Positions 49,276 through 60,909 of a stretch of DNA of 64,000 nucleotides are shown here, in pieces. Made by a program: the position numbers and the translations under genes. The DNA is from Liolophura sinensis. Taxonomy: Eukaryota; Mollusca; Polyplacophora; Chitonida; Chitonidae. Every line of letters starts with the position of its first letter. Position 1 is the first letter of the stretch. The stretch covers positions 50,686,046-50,750,045 of the forward strand of contig NC_088302.1 in the NCBI RefSeq assembly GCF_032854445.1, written 5' to 3'. The notes beneath the pieces were generated by a model, which was not told the DNA's origin, did not search any database, and was given only the letters and a program-made list of their open reading frames with translations.

Positions 49276-50984
49276 AGATTCTTGTCTATGGAATTTGTTA
49301 GGTGAAATTTCTCTTCTTTCTTGATAGCTCTGGCTAAACATTCTGCTCCACGAATTACCAATTACCTCCGTTTCTCAAACACATGCCTTGGTTTGTTATT
49401 TTCTGCCATAATCTACTCGAATTTTCTCCACAATGGCTTTCGGTGAAAAGAGAAAAAAATGGTTTGAATTCGGCATGATTCATGTCTGCGCATGGAGGGC
49501 TAGTAGCGAGGATTGGGCGAGGTCCTCGGCTATATTACAGACGTGATTGATTCCCTCGTGCCATTGACGATTTGTCGGTTTTGTCTGATAACGACGTAAC
49601 CAGAGGGGAAACTGTAGCCAGATTGGAAAAGTTAGCGAGGCCAAGATCAAAGGTCGCCAACCCATTCAGAAATTTATATAGGAAAAATAATTTCTTTCTT
49701 TATCTTGACGTAATAACTGTGGAGTGGGTTCGAACCGCATGGTGCCGCGACACACTAACCCCCCATCTGTCACGTTAATGGACTTCTCGCGGCCCTTACA
49801 TGTTAAACCATATCGCTTCACATTTCAAACTTTGTACTTCCTCGTCTTCATAAAACACATCACTGGTGTTCTTTTCGTCTGGACGGCTTTAAACTGACAT
49901 AAAGTACGTTGTCTTTCATCGGACGTTCTCTTTTTCAGCGCTATTTGAATTATGATGTGATGGTGATAAAAACTTGATGTGACAGCCTTGGAGTTTATCT
50001 CCCCTAGCGTTTGCACTCTTCAGTAAATTTTCTTGTATTTTGTTTGATAACAACCTAACAACCACACTGGGATCCCTCGTCCTTGAATGCTAAACCAACT
50101 GTCATAATAGAATTTGAACATTCATATCTTTTGGTCTACTGACCAGTAAAGGTACATCCAGTTGGACTTCCATTCTCGCCTGACTAAACGCTTCTAAAGG
50201 CTATATAATAGGGCCTATATAAAGGAAAAGAAGTGTAAATTATCACCAGTATTAAACAAGCTTCGTGCATGTTTTCCAACATGATGAATGCTGCCAAATA
50301 CGACCAGTTAAATTTTGGTTAGCCAGTACTGGTTCTTCCACAATCGGATTCGCTTCTCTGGAATATCGGATCTCAGCGCTGAGTGCTATTAACTATACGC
50401 AACATAACAAGCTATCCAATGCAATGTAACTATACATGTCTCGTCTTCTTCCTGGCCTTTGTTCCGTACAGTGTGAGTAGAGTGATAAAAAGCCTTTCTA
50501 TTTCAAAATGTTTTCTTTTCCTATATAATCTATTCCCTTCATATTTACTTTTTTGACTGAGCGCTTTTCCATAAATTGGTCGTTGTCTTGTGGAAAATAG
50601 TGTTTTATTCCATATTTGGTTCCGTGACAGGCACTTTGAAGAGGATCTGCGGAGATCAAAATCCGCCATCTTAAAGTTGCGACCAACACAGTAGTATTAC
50701 CGTCAGAAATATGAATACAAAACAAGTGGATATGAGAAAGGCGTCCGATGCAGTTTAACCACTGACAATCGGGGCTTAGGAAACGTATGATTCATGGCAT
50801 GTTTATATGTTAGCAATAACCTGGCGGTCCCAAGGCAGCAAAAGTCACATATAGAACCTGAATGATTCATGTTTGGTGGCCCGAGTGGAACCCAAGCTTT
50901 TATCAAACTTGATCCGCTAACATGAGGAATATGGGAAAGATGACAGGTATACGGGGAGCTATAACACAACCTAAACACGCCGAT
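49276..50984. other. Single-copy sequence without a gene
   Basis: Frames up to 91 codons, none recognisable. No arrays. GC-richer around 49490-49800. Confidence 0.4.
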
Positions 50985-52330
50985 TGGATTAAGGCCGCTG
51001 TATAAGAGACATTTGGCCTAGCCTGGTCAGGCTAAATTAAGAGGGCGCAATTTCTATCTAACCAATTCTCTATCCTCCGCTCTCCCAATTTCACATAATA
51101 AGATTGGGAGCCGGTAGAGTTGTCAACCCCGCGCCCTGCCTCGGAGAAAAGGTCGGTAAATTGTGGAGAGTGTTAAAAGTTGGGCCACGAAAGGTCGAGG
51201 CAATGTTGGGAGTGTGAAGACTTAGGCCCATTTCGGTTTATTTGTGTTGGTAGTGAGGCCAAGCCACGTGTGCTATCGGCCCGCCATCACAGTGGTACCC
51301 CCTAATTGCCTCTTGTAACACCCAGTCACTTGGGCCGCGATCTTTGCTCCCTCACTAACCCCGAGTAAAGAAACACGGTCGGAACACTTCTTTATGTCAG
51401 ATGTTCTTTTTCCCGCGGAATGTCGACTATGTTCATTTGTTAGACGGCGGAAGGCTGAAAATATATATTACAGGCGTGGGGATTAGTCTGTATTTACCGC
51501 TTCATTACCAACTTCTGATTTTAATCTTCTCTTACAGATAGTATTTAGCATAACGACAAGTTCTCCAAGTCGCTGTAGCTTGCTTGGATCGCAAACATCC
51601 GCCAGCCATGAAGGTCACCAATGAACCTAAAACGCGAACAACCATGAGAGTTTTATTAGAGATAATGGAACATCATCTTGCTCTTTTATCGCGATATACA
51701 TCCGAGCAAGGCATGCGGCGTTTTTTCCTCTCCCAAAAGCTCTGACTTCATTGAAAGTCAAAGAACGAGCGACTCTGAGCATTACACGGCCTTGCTAAGA
51801 TAAACCGAGCCAAAGGGAAGATCAAAGTGCTGCTGGTAGTAAGCTTTGGCAATATGGCAACTGTATAGAGCTCGTTCATATTACCTCTCATTTATCATTC
51901 ATAAGGCATTTTTACCCGTTTGCCTCCAGCCCTTTTGACAGTTCACGGCCCAGGGTGAAAGTGGCAGTGACACGATATCCCGATAAGTTAAGCGACATTT
52001 TCGCTTGGCTGATTATCTAATATTCTTCAGTAAAGTCTATACCTTCAGCAGAACACAGGCTGCCGTGTATTGATTAGGCGGCTTGCATCAGACACACGAA
52101 ACGGGGGCCAGATAACGTCACTGCGAACACTGGTAGGGATCTAACGAGCGGCAGGAAACACGACTTGATAAGCAGTTACATCAACCCCGGACCGCACCCA
52201 CTCAGCCAACAAATGGCCTTTCCCACCAGAGACGACTCTTCGTCCCGCCCCTCAACTCCCTCCTCTTTCCTCTAAACAAACACGCGAGGGCTCCATGAAG
52301 ATCAGCCCTTTCGGTGCCTACCGTGATGTG
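50985..52330. promoter_or_regulatory. GC-enriched repeat-free tract, candidate cluster of conserved non-coding elements
   Basis: GC-richer than the window average, with sub-blocks at 50985-51420 and 51890-52330. It contains E-box CACGTG (51265-51270) and a forkhead-like TAAACAAACA (about 52274). There is no frame I recognise and no tandem repeat. In animal genomes such repeat-poor GC-enriched non-coding runs often hold conserved elements near developmental genes. This application is inference. Confidence 0.25.
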
Positions 52331-52900
52331 CTTACACCGACATATCTGTTCAGGGAATCAACATGGATGTGAAAAGGCAGGCCATTTTTATTCACTAATA
52401 ATACATCGGTCAATTAACAACGCAAGGATATATAAGCTTCCAGGGTTTTTTTCTTTTTGTTTTGTTTGGACATTAGCAGCATCATTTGAATTAATTATAG
52501 TGGATATGCTGAATCAGCCAGAGTGCATCCCTTTATTAAGTCCGCAAAATACAATTATAGCCCAAAAATTTATTCATTCCTTTCACTTAATATATTATAG
52601 ATAAATGTATATAGCTACTAAAAAGACGCAATGACGTAAACGTAGTTACAATTGCAAACAAAGAGAAATATCTATGAAAGGTTGGCGTTTGGATGACTAC
52701 TGTGCATGTCTTTTAGTCTGAAGTTTATCACCATACACGTCCAATACTGATTCCTACGATTTATGATAATTTGTCATTCAAAATGTTTGCATTGTGTTCC
52801 TAAGCAGACGAACGCGTGCGTCAGACCTGACGCGATATCGGAGTTATAACAGAATCTCGTGGCCCTAAAACTGTGGTTTAAAGGCTTTCTAACGGTGTAA
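52331..52900. other. AT-rich spacer
   Basis: Single-copy AT-rich sequence. An unrecognised 96-codon frame spans 52314-52604. Confidence 0.45.
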
Positions 52901-53780
52901 GAGAAGACGATCAAAGGTGGAAAGAGACGTGATCGGCAATTGTTTGGCTGTAAAAAAACAGGCGACCGTTTCTAAACGACCGTGGCATCTTCCGCTAATA
53001 AGAGGCCATAAGCCTTTTGCTATGGTCACATACGAGGAAACCCTTGGAGAGTTTTCTGTCATTTATTCGCTTGGGTGTATTCTTTTACAGAAATTGCTTT
53101 CCGCAAATCCAATTCCCAGATCCGACCCAACTCGGCTCCCGCTATTATGAATATGGTATTGCTGGCATACCTAACCAGGCATAATGCTTCAACTTGTCCA
53201 CGATGAAGCACTGATCCAAAATTGTACCCTTAAAGTTCTCGTTATGGCAGAACGGAGAGAGTTGACGGGCTCTTCACCCCCTCATCCCTCGACACCGCGG
53301 GCACATTGTGCGGGCTAACAAGAGTGACACACGTCTCCACAACGTGGCTAACCATTACGATACAATATCATAACTACATGACCGGATATGAAACGACTCG
53401 AGCAACTTTACATAAGAATATCTTTCACGACAGTTTGTCATCTCCAATTGCTTTTAACTACAGCACGGCAGACCGCTTTACACCACAGAGAAATCAGTGA
53501 GAATGGTGCGGTTTATCGCCTGGTGCTCCCTCACAAAGGAGAAAATGAAATCTCATCTTCATTTCTTGCCGCTGAACCGGGATAAGAGCCTCAAGTGTTG
53601 TGGGGTGGGAGGTGATGGGGGCGACTGGAGAGCGAATGAAAACGGCGGAAGCACTTTTGGTGAAAGCAATAGAGTAATGTTATGAGATATGAAGAATAAG
53701 GACCTGGATTTCGGTGTGGAGAGTGTAACATCAATTCTCAGAAAAAGACTCAACTCTTCCTAAACACACCTCTCAAGAGG
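52901..53780. promoter_or_regulatory. GC-enriched repeat-free block, candidate regulatory DNA
   Basis: Several overlapping frames of 60-77 codons on both strands without recognisable products, as GC enrichment produces. No repeat. The function is not visible. Confidence 0.22.
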
Positions 53781-54560
53781 CTGTCATCGACTCTCTCAGG
53801 ACGGTTTTACGTTGGCCAAACACTCAAAACTCTCTGTGCGCATGTCATCCTAACACAATTTCCGGCAGCAACAGAAAGCGCAAAATTGCATTACCTCCGA
53901 AAATTATACAAATGCACTCTTACATACTTTTAATTCATGATAATCAAACATGCTGATATATGTTACCAATTTAGAAATTTAATTTTTTTAGTTGGATGAT
54001 TAATCATATTTTCTACACATTAAAGTCGAACGTTTCATGTGTTACATAAAGAGCACACCTTGATTGCAGCCTGTACTAAACTCACGGTAAATTATCTGTG
54101 ACAAATTTCATAACTAAAACCTTGGCTGCTTGTGTTATCTTTACAATTAATTTTAAAATGCATGTATCAAAGAAAACGTTTTAGTCTTCAGTTTCTCTCC
54201 TGTGACTATCTGCATGCATACCTGCATGGTAAATGAGATAACGCTAAGCACTTTTGTAAACTGGCATGAACTGGCAGAATTCCAAAACAAAAGACCACCA
54301 ATACCAATGCAAATCTAACTAATCATGTACACTGCAGACGGCAGCTGACGTATTTATGCCAGAAATTGCATTCTGTTTCCTTTTTGTCCCCACGGGTAAA
54401 TGGCGGAAATGAGGAAAAATAAAATTCGCCATCGAAAATGGCCCCGTCCGTGTTAAAAACCCATAGTAATACAGAAAATAGGACCAGAATGAAAAAGCTG
54501 AGGGTTTTATCACAGATGGTATGCAGGAAATCATATCATTCGAATGCCTAAAGTCGTGAC
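53781..54560. other. AT-rich spacer without a gene
   Basis: Single-copy sequence, short frames, nothing recognisable. Confidence 0.45.
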
Positions 54561-55735
54561 CACCTTACAATTCGTTTAGAGCAGGACGTAATAGCTGTAC
54601 ATTAGGGGTAGCAAATGCGGTTTTCCTCCAGGTCATAGGAAATAATTGCCCGAAAAAGACTGTTCATACCGCTACAGATAATTCGTGACAAGGTGCTTAC
54701 AGAAATCCGTGCCCCTTCCAATGGAAGATTGCTTTTGCTGACAATAGGCGGTCTGGTCCAGGCGGAGTAGAGTCATATTAAGGTGCAGAACCCACACTAT
54801 TCTAATGGCAAATGTTACAACCTTAATGTGTAAAACCTAATTTGGGACCACATACAGGTGACACGGGCTAGACCTCGAGGTGATTTCGCCAATGTTTAAT
54901 ACATAAGGAGGTGGCGAGTTCCGGTGAACTAATGTAGCAGCCATTTTCCCAGCCTAGAAGAAATTGCTTTTTGGAAATGAAGTCTGAAGTGAAAACTCTG
55001 GTTTTTCTGGTAATCTGTGCAGTGGAGTTGTAAACGCCAGCTCTCTCTTGCCTCCTATACCCGCTGCAGCTTGGCTTGGCTGTGTCATCTGACCACGCCG
55101 AACAATTTCTCTGATAAAATAATGCCATTAGGATATGGACGTGAAGGGGAGAGAGGGTGTCGGGCTCTCGCACCTCCAATTAGAAGCTAATCAGTTGTAG
55201 CTGTCAGAATTAAATTTGTAAATGCTCCACGGCAGATCTACTGGCCATCTAATGGAGTTGGGACATGACCAATTATGTTATAGGCTTTAGCAGCCGTAAA
55301 AGTAAGCCCTGTTTAATCAGACTAATTGTGAGGCCAATTAACGGTCGGTGGCTAAACTTCCAATAGAGATAACACAAGCTGAGCATAACGGGACTCTGTA
55401 TAGGGCGATAATAAAGTGATACCACATAGTCTCTATACGTCAGTTTGCCACCGAATGTTTACATGCTGGCTTTATGCTTGTTTGTTGATCAATTCCTGCT
55501 CTCTTCATATTGAATATCAAGCTCTTGAACTCTAAAGAAATAACAAGAGCGCGGTTGGACGGGCATCGGTCTGAACGCCGTCTTGCCGTGAATGGCCAAG
55601 CCGGTGTAAATATATACGGTCGCCATTTCCGACCTGTTATCGTGACAGAGGTGACCAGTTTCTCTCTCAGCGAATGGATGACCTGCATGGCCACCTCGGC
55701 TGTAGCTATGATAAATTAATTTTGTATTTTACATT
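54561..55735. promoter_or_regulatory. Repeat-free block with clustered homeodomain-type cores
   Basis: In about 130 bp (55208-55340) six TAAT/ATTA cores occur: AATTAAAT, CTAATGG, CAATTATG, TAATCAG, CTAATTG and CAATTAAC. The flanks are GC-rich, including CGCGGTTGGACGGG near 55550. Frames up to 103 codons on the minus strand are unrecognisable. Candidate regulatory DNA on motif clustering only. Confidence 0.28.
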
Positions 55736-56460
55736 AGAGTCTGTCAGCCGAGAAAATAAGTGACCAAATGCCGTCTCTGTGAGGTGTTAGCCGTTTTGGC
55801 CTTTTGCTTGACCCTTCAATTAAATCCCTGGCCAGAAGAAGATCACCGATGACCACGAAGTGGACGGCTGGGTGGATAGCGAATGACGCATGGACAGAGT
55901 AAACAGACAAACCGCACGAACAGCACGTGGATTTAGTCGCTTTTCCTGTTTTTCTAATCATTCACACCGCTTGAAAAAAGCCTTTAAATAATCATTTGAT
56001 GGCATGGTCCTTTTTAGCCATCCAATCGACCGCGCATTTTCGGCCCTTTAATCCAGCATGGGAGATTTGAAGCCGGTTCTTTATTTAATACTCGAAAGTC
56101 CATCTGTAGCACGACCTGCGCATTAAACAATGGAATTATTTTCGTCTCTGTCATTTCGCCGCCATTATAATTTCTTCATCTCCAGACCGTTTGGAAAGCA
56201 AGGGTGCTAATCCTGGAAATAAAAAAAGCCAAACGAGTTCTCTCATTCTACACCTTGTTCCAAAAGACGCTAGATTGGTGAGCAACCGTCCCCAGTACAA
56301 CTGTAAAATCAATATCTTATACTTTTCTCATTCCATTTTTAATATTTCTGGATTACGGGCAGCAAGAGAACAGGATAGTGCGATTTATGGGACTGTGGCA
56401 AAAGTCAAACCCATTCTATGAGAGTCCTAAATGGCATTGCAGGGACTTCCGTTTCCGCCG
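55736..56460. promoter_or_regulatory. Candidate regulatory block with SOX-, OTX- and homeodomain-like words
   Basis: Between 55980 and 56180 lie TTTAATCC (K50 homeodomain type, about 56046-56053), ACAATGG (SOX core, 56127-56133) followed within 2 bp by AATTATT, and CATTATAATTT (about 56163). The stretch has higher GC than its flanks, no repeats and no recognised frame. Motif names are established; function is inferred. Confidence 0.28.
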
Positions 56461-58260
56461 TCCACAGTTATAACGGGGCATGTAGGGACTTTCCTTAGAA
56501 CATAAGGCCGATTTACGGTATCAGTTGAGTTTATAGGCGTGTAGATGCACATAGTGAAGGCGGGGAGATGTTTTTATTCGATTGATCTGTTATTCGTCAA
56601 GTAATCTTCTAGGAAAGGTCTTTGGGGACTGCATGTTTGAATTTTAAACTGGCTTTCATGTTTCAAACATCTTCTCTGTACATCATTGAAAACCAATCTC
56701 TTTTACATGTTACCAGCTTCATTTACTCTTTATATATTATTTCCTATATATTCTTATATATAAGCTGGTGTTTTCAGTTGTACTGAAAGTGGGTCTTGCG
56801 ATTATCGACATGGATCACCCCTTCATGGTTTGCGTGTGGCATACGAAATGTCGGATTTGACGCTTAGATTCACGCTGCTTTATGCCACCTAGTTAACACT
56901 CTAATTTATAGAAGTATGAGTAATTCGTCATATACACAGGCCTGATATTGTGCTGAATTTTTGGGATATATATCAGGGCCTAAATGTGGAAATGTGTACG
57001 AGTTTGCTCCAAAAGACTCTTCCGGTAATCAAAGTAATGGTCGTACCATGATATTTCCGTTCTTAAATATTTTGGGAGTACATTGCAATTCTCTACGGTG
57101 TTTTGCGGCAAATAACACGGAAACAGTACTCAGCTAATATCAAACCTACAATAGCATGTATATTTGTAGTTTAGAAAACTGAAAAAAGATTAAGGTGGTC
57201 AATGTTTTGCCTATATATCACACTGAACAAACATTGATTCTTGCAAACCTAGGCCTAAACATTTGTTTGCTAGAAATACATGCTTGAAGATTATCCTCTG
57301 CAAGAAGTTTTCTAACATCAGTTCGCGCTTTCCTTTGGTGTAAGTGGCAAGGGAGCCATAGTGGCTGCTCCCGGAAGTAGACTAGGGCCTACGCTTTACA
57401 AGATTAAAAACTTAGAACAGTTCCATTAATATGGAAAAAATAGCTTACTTCTCTTGCCAGGGACTCGTCCTTAAATACGTACAGCACAGTCCAGGAGTGG
57501 TAGGCATTACACCCTTTTCATTATTGCATTTGGTTCTAGATATGTTTTATTACATTTCTTTTTCTTTCTTTCCCTAAAGGCAACAAAAAGGTTAAAAATC
57601 AGACTTGTGGCAGAAATATATTGACATTATAAGTGACAGGCGCAGTTTATTATGAATCCTAATTGTAAGAGAAGAGCCAGGCTCTGACATGGCGCTTCTC
57701 ACGTTGCATGCTATTACGGTAACACGAAATCCCCAGTTATAGAAATTCAGCCTTAACTCTAGTCTTTGGAGATCTAATTTTGCGCCAATTTTGAGCCAGC
57801 AATCTGAACGTTCAATTCGTCGACCAGTCAAAGAAGAAATGGGTGAAGGGTGCCTATTACTGTCCTGGGATATGTCATATTCCTATTGATTTTTCACTCC
57901 ATTTGAGGGAAAAAAGGAAACGCAAAGTGGCACAGATGAGTGGGCAAGCCCTCTTTTGCGGTCATCCCTTCACTTGTTATCAACTTCCGACCCTCATGCA
58001 ACAGACTGGTGTTGACAGAACTCCTGGAATTACTATATCTTCACTCCTTTTTCTAGGCGTAGAAATGATACTTTACACCTCCGTTGAGTTTGACGCAAAC
58101 AGTTGGATTGTCAAAGCAGAGGTTTGCGGGTTACGAGGCCCGTGGGCTTGACACGACGCAGCATTTGTGACATTTACCATTTGCTTCGTTTTTATCGTAT
58201 CCGAGTAAGAGTGCGAGTCAGTTTAGATGTATATATGTATATACACAAGTACATACAAAA
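56461..58260. other. Single-copy sequence without a gene
   Basis: Mixed composition. The longest frame (102 codons, 57843-58151) has no recognisable domain. No arrays. Confidence 0.45.
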
Positions 58261-58286
58261 CAAGGTCACGTGGCACGGTGACCTTG
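58261..58286. promoter_or_regulatory. Palindrome of nuclear-receptor half-sites around an E-box
   Basis: CAAGGTCAC (58261-58269) and its exact reverse complement GTGACCTTG (58278-58286) face each other, and CACGTG (58267-58272) overlaps the left arm. AAGGTCA is the extended half-site of orphan nuclear receptors. Inner bases GTG-G-CAC extend the dyad. Binding is inference. Confidence 0.4.
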
Positions 58287-58632
58287 TATTTCGTCAGTGT
58301 ATATCTGATACGCGGAGGGCCACGGGGCGCATGTCACAGATCTGATAGCTTAGTTCCCCGGATACTTATACCTGGTCAACACGCCTGAATATGATTCACT
58401 CATAAATGTAGTTTCAAATAAGAACGAAAGAACGCAGTTCTATTTCAAGTGTAAATCAAGACAAATTCAGAAATTATATGATCAAAATTTATAATGAGAG
58501 TTTTTAACTTACTTCTCTTTCAAATGTGGCGTTTCTCAAAGCTAAGGGTCTTTCCAAACAAGACATTTATTATTTTCACTTGACAAATGGACGACAACAA
58601 TACGGCAAAACTACAGATGAATAAAGGCAAAC
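58287..58632. other. Low-copy spacer
   Basis: About 350 bp with no recognisable feature. Confidence 0.45.
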
Positions 58633-59056
58633 TGTGTCGTACACATAACGCTGTAACAGGGAACGGAACAAGCTATCTTACGTTCATGTTGCACGTAAAA
58701 CTTTGTACCACTGAATAAGTTATCTCACGTTCTTGTTGACCACAAAACTGCACATGGGCACTTACCGAATTATCTCACGTTCGTGTTGAGCATAAAACGT
58801 TGTACTGTAACTGATCAGGTGCTGCACATAAAACGATGTACCAGGATATTATCCACGGTATCTGATGTTCGTGCTGTACACAGAACGCTGTACCAGGATG
58901 TTAACCACGGTATCTCACGTTCTTGCTGCACACAGAACGCTCTACCAAGATATTATCCACAGTATCTGATGTTCGTGTAGCACACAGAACGCTGTACCAC
59001 GATGTTAAGCACGGTATCTCACGTTCTTGCTGCACACAGAACGCTGTACCAGAACA
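58633..59056. repeat. Tandem repeat, 52-bp unit with a 104-bp dimeric higher-order period
   Basis: The unit is GTACCAGGATGTTAACCACG, then GTATCTCACGTTCTTGCTGC, then ACACAGAACGCT, 52 bp. In the right half two variants alternate: one with ATATTATCCAC and TATCTGATGTTCGTG, one with TGTTAACCAC and TATCTCACGTTCTTG. Left units are more diverged. About eight copies. Frames across it are by-products. Confidence 0.9.
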
Positions 59057-60224
59057 CTGACCATATGTTAAAACGTGACAAAATAATAAATGTAGAGGTA
59101 CACCTGGTAAGTTGTCTTGTTTAAACCAATGTATGGACAACGTAGAAAGGTAGACTTTGTCTTTGATTATAGCATTAGTTTGGAACAAAACACCTTAGCC
59201 CAAATGATTCTGATTGCCCTAAAAGTAATTCTTGTGTTAGCACTAATATATAAGCCATATTTACAAACATGTGCCTGTATCAGAAACAACACTATATATA
59301 TCTAGATACTAAATGACGAAATACAACTGACAAAGGGTCTGTCACGAGATTTTTTCTGCTTTCATATCAACTTATTTGTAGTTTCCAGAGATAATTAAGG
59401 CCTTGTGCTTATGACATTGTTGGATACGCACTAGCATAAAACTCGGTTTAATTGTTAATTTTCTTATTTCGCACAGCAACAAAATCTTGTTAAATGCCTA
59501 TACACATCGCAAGACGTATACATTTAAATAAACTCTCCTCCACGAAGATAATATTCGTGGCATCGTCAACCACCTAGAGCGCCTGTGGAATATTTACAAA
59601 CAGAAAATTTTCTTGGAAATCATCTTCTCATAATACAGTGGAATTCAACCTGGGTGCACACAGACAAAACTACCGTATAATCACAATCTATATATCACAC
59701 GACCTACTGAGTAAACAGCTTACTTCAAATATTCCTGGACATATATAATTTGTAGGCCTATCTGTTAAGAAGGTCTGGAATATATTTTTACTCAATATAG
59801 ATTATCTATATTTTCTTTTTTTAATATTAATTTGCCGACTGTTTCTGGGAAATGAACTGTGTGGTTTTACGTATTCAACCTATATAGTTAGGATAATATT
59901 TTATAAATATGAACGCTAATAAAACAAACACTGTCATAAAAAATGTCCAATGAAACTCTAGAAATATACATATATATTACAACTATATATATAAAATATA
60001 TTAAAACTATAAACATACAGTGATGCTGTCATATAAGCAATACATAACATCAGTATGTAAATCGAATGCATATACCCTTTTCTACATCTTCATTTTGTTC
60101 TTGTCGTCATATAAATTTGACATTAAACAGTCAACTATTCATATTTCCACGCACTGATATACCTTAATAATCAACGATGTAATTTAGCCGTGAAACTATT
60201 TTATGAATTATATCCATGTAGTAG
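59057..60224. other. AT-rich sequence without a gene
   Basis: Single-copy sequence, very AT-rich around 59940-60010 with ATATAT words. Nothing recognisable. Confidence 0.5.
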
Positions 60225-60322
60225 GCCCCTACGTTGGAAAGTCTGCCAGCAACCTGCGGATGGTCGTGGGTCGTATTGCTGACCGCCGTCGTATAAGTGA
60301 AATATTTTTGAGACGGCGTCAA
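60225..60322 (+). mobile_element. Internally deleted short retroposon (SINE-like)
   Basis: It reads GGCCCCTACGTTGGAAAGTC, CAACCTGCGGATGGTCGTGG, then jumps to TGCTGACCGCCGTCGTATAA, GTGAAATATTTTTGAGACGG and CGTCAATGGACC. The GGGCTCTGCCCGG hairpin and CTCCCACC blocks present at 62.9 kb are deleted, and the (AAATA)n tail is lost. It carries more of the 5-prime part than the 20.4-kb copy. Confidence 0.85.
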
Positions 60323-60396
60323 TGGACCAACAAAAATAGTTACTCATTGAAACGAAGAATCACTAACGATCAAACGTTTGTTCGCTAAAGTACCTA

Positions 60397-60909
60397 CGGT
60401 GTAGAAGTTCACTTAATTATCTGGGGTATAAAGGCTCACTTAATCATATGTGGTATAAAAATCATTAAATTATATCTGGTATAAAAGCTAAAATAATTAC
60501 TTGTTTCATAACAGTTCATTTAATTATTTGTGGTATAAAAGTTCACTTAATTATCTGTGATATATGACTTCACTAAATAACCTGTGGTATAAAAGTTCAC
60601 TTAATTATTAGTAGTATAAAGGCTCACTTAACTATCTGTGGTATAAAAATCGCTAAGCTATATGTGGTATAAAAGTTTTCTTAATTATCTGTTAGATAAA
60701 CGTTCACTTACTCATCTCAGGTATAAAGACTCACTTATTTATATGTGGTATAAAAGTCACTATATTATATGTGGTTTAAGATCTCAAATAATTGTTTGCT
60801 TTGTAACAGTTCATTTAATTATATGTGGCCCAAAAAGCGCACTGAAGTGTCTGTTTCATAAAATCTCACTTAATTATCTGTAGTATAAAACCTCACTTAA
60901 TTATCTGTA
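60397..60909. repeat. Tandem repeat, about 27-bp unit, roughly 19 copies, with higher-order duplication
   Basis: The unit is GTATAAAAGTTCACTTAATT followed by ATCTGTG, 27 bp. An atypical run of units (around 60456-60526, including TTCATAACAGTTCATTTAAT) recurs diverged near 60750-60822 (TTGTAACAGTTCATTTAAT), about 295 bp or 11 units away. This points to duplication of a multi-unit block. Confidence 0.88.

Noticed and set aside
49725-49760. tRNA B-box (GGTTCGAACC) near 49728
   Set aside because: No A-box at the correct distance upstream and no cloverleaf. The sequence is a short palindrome that can occur by chance.
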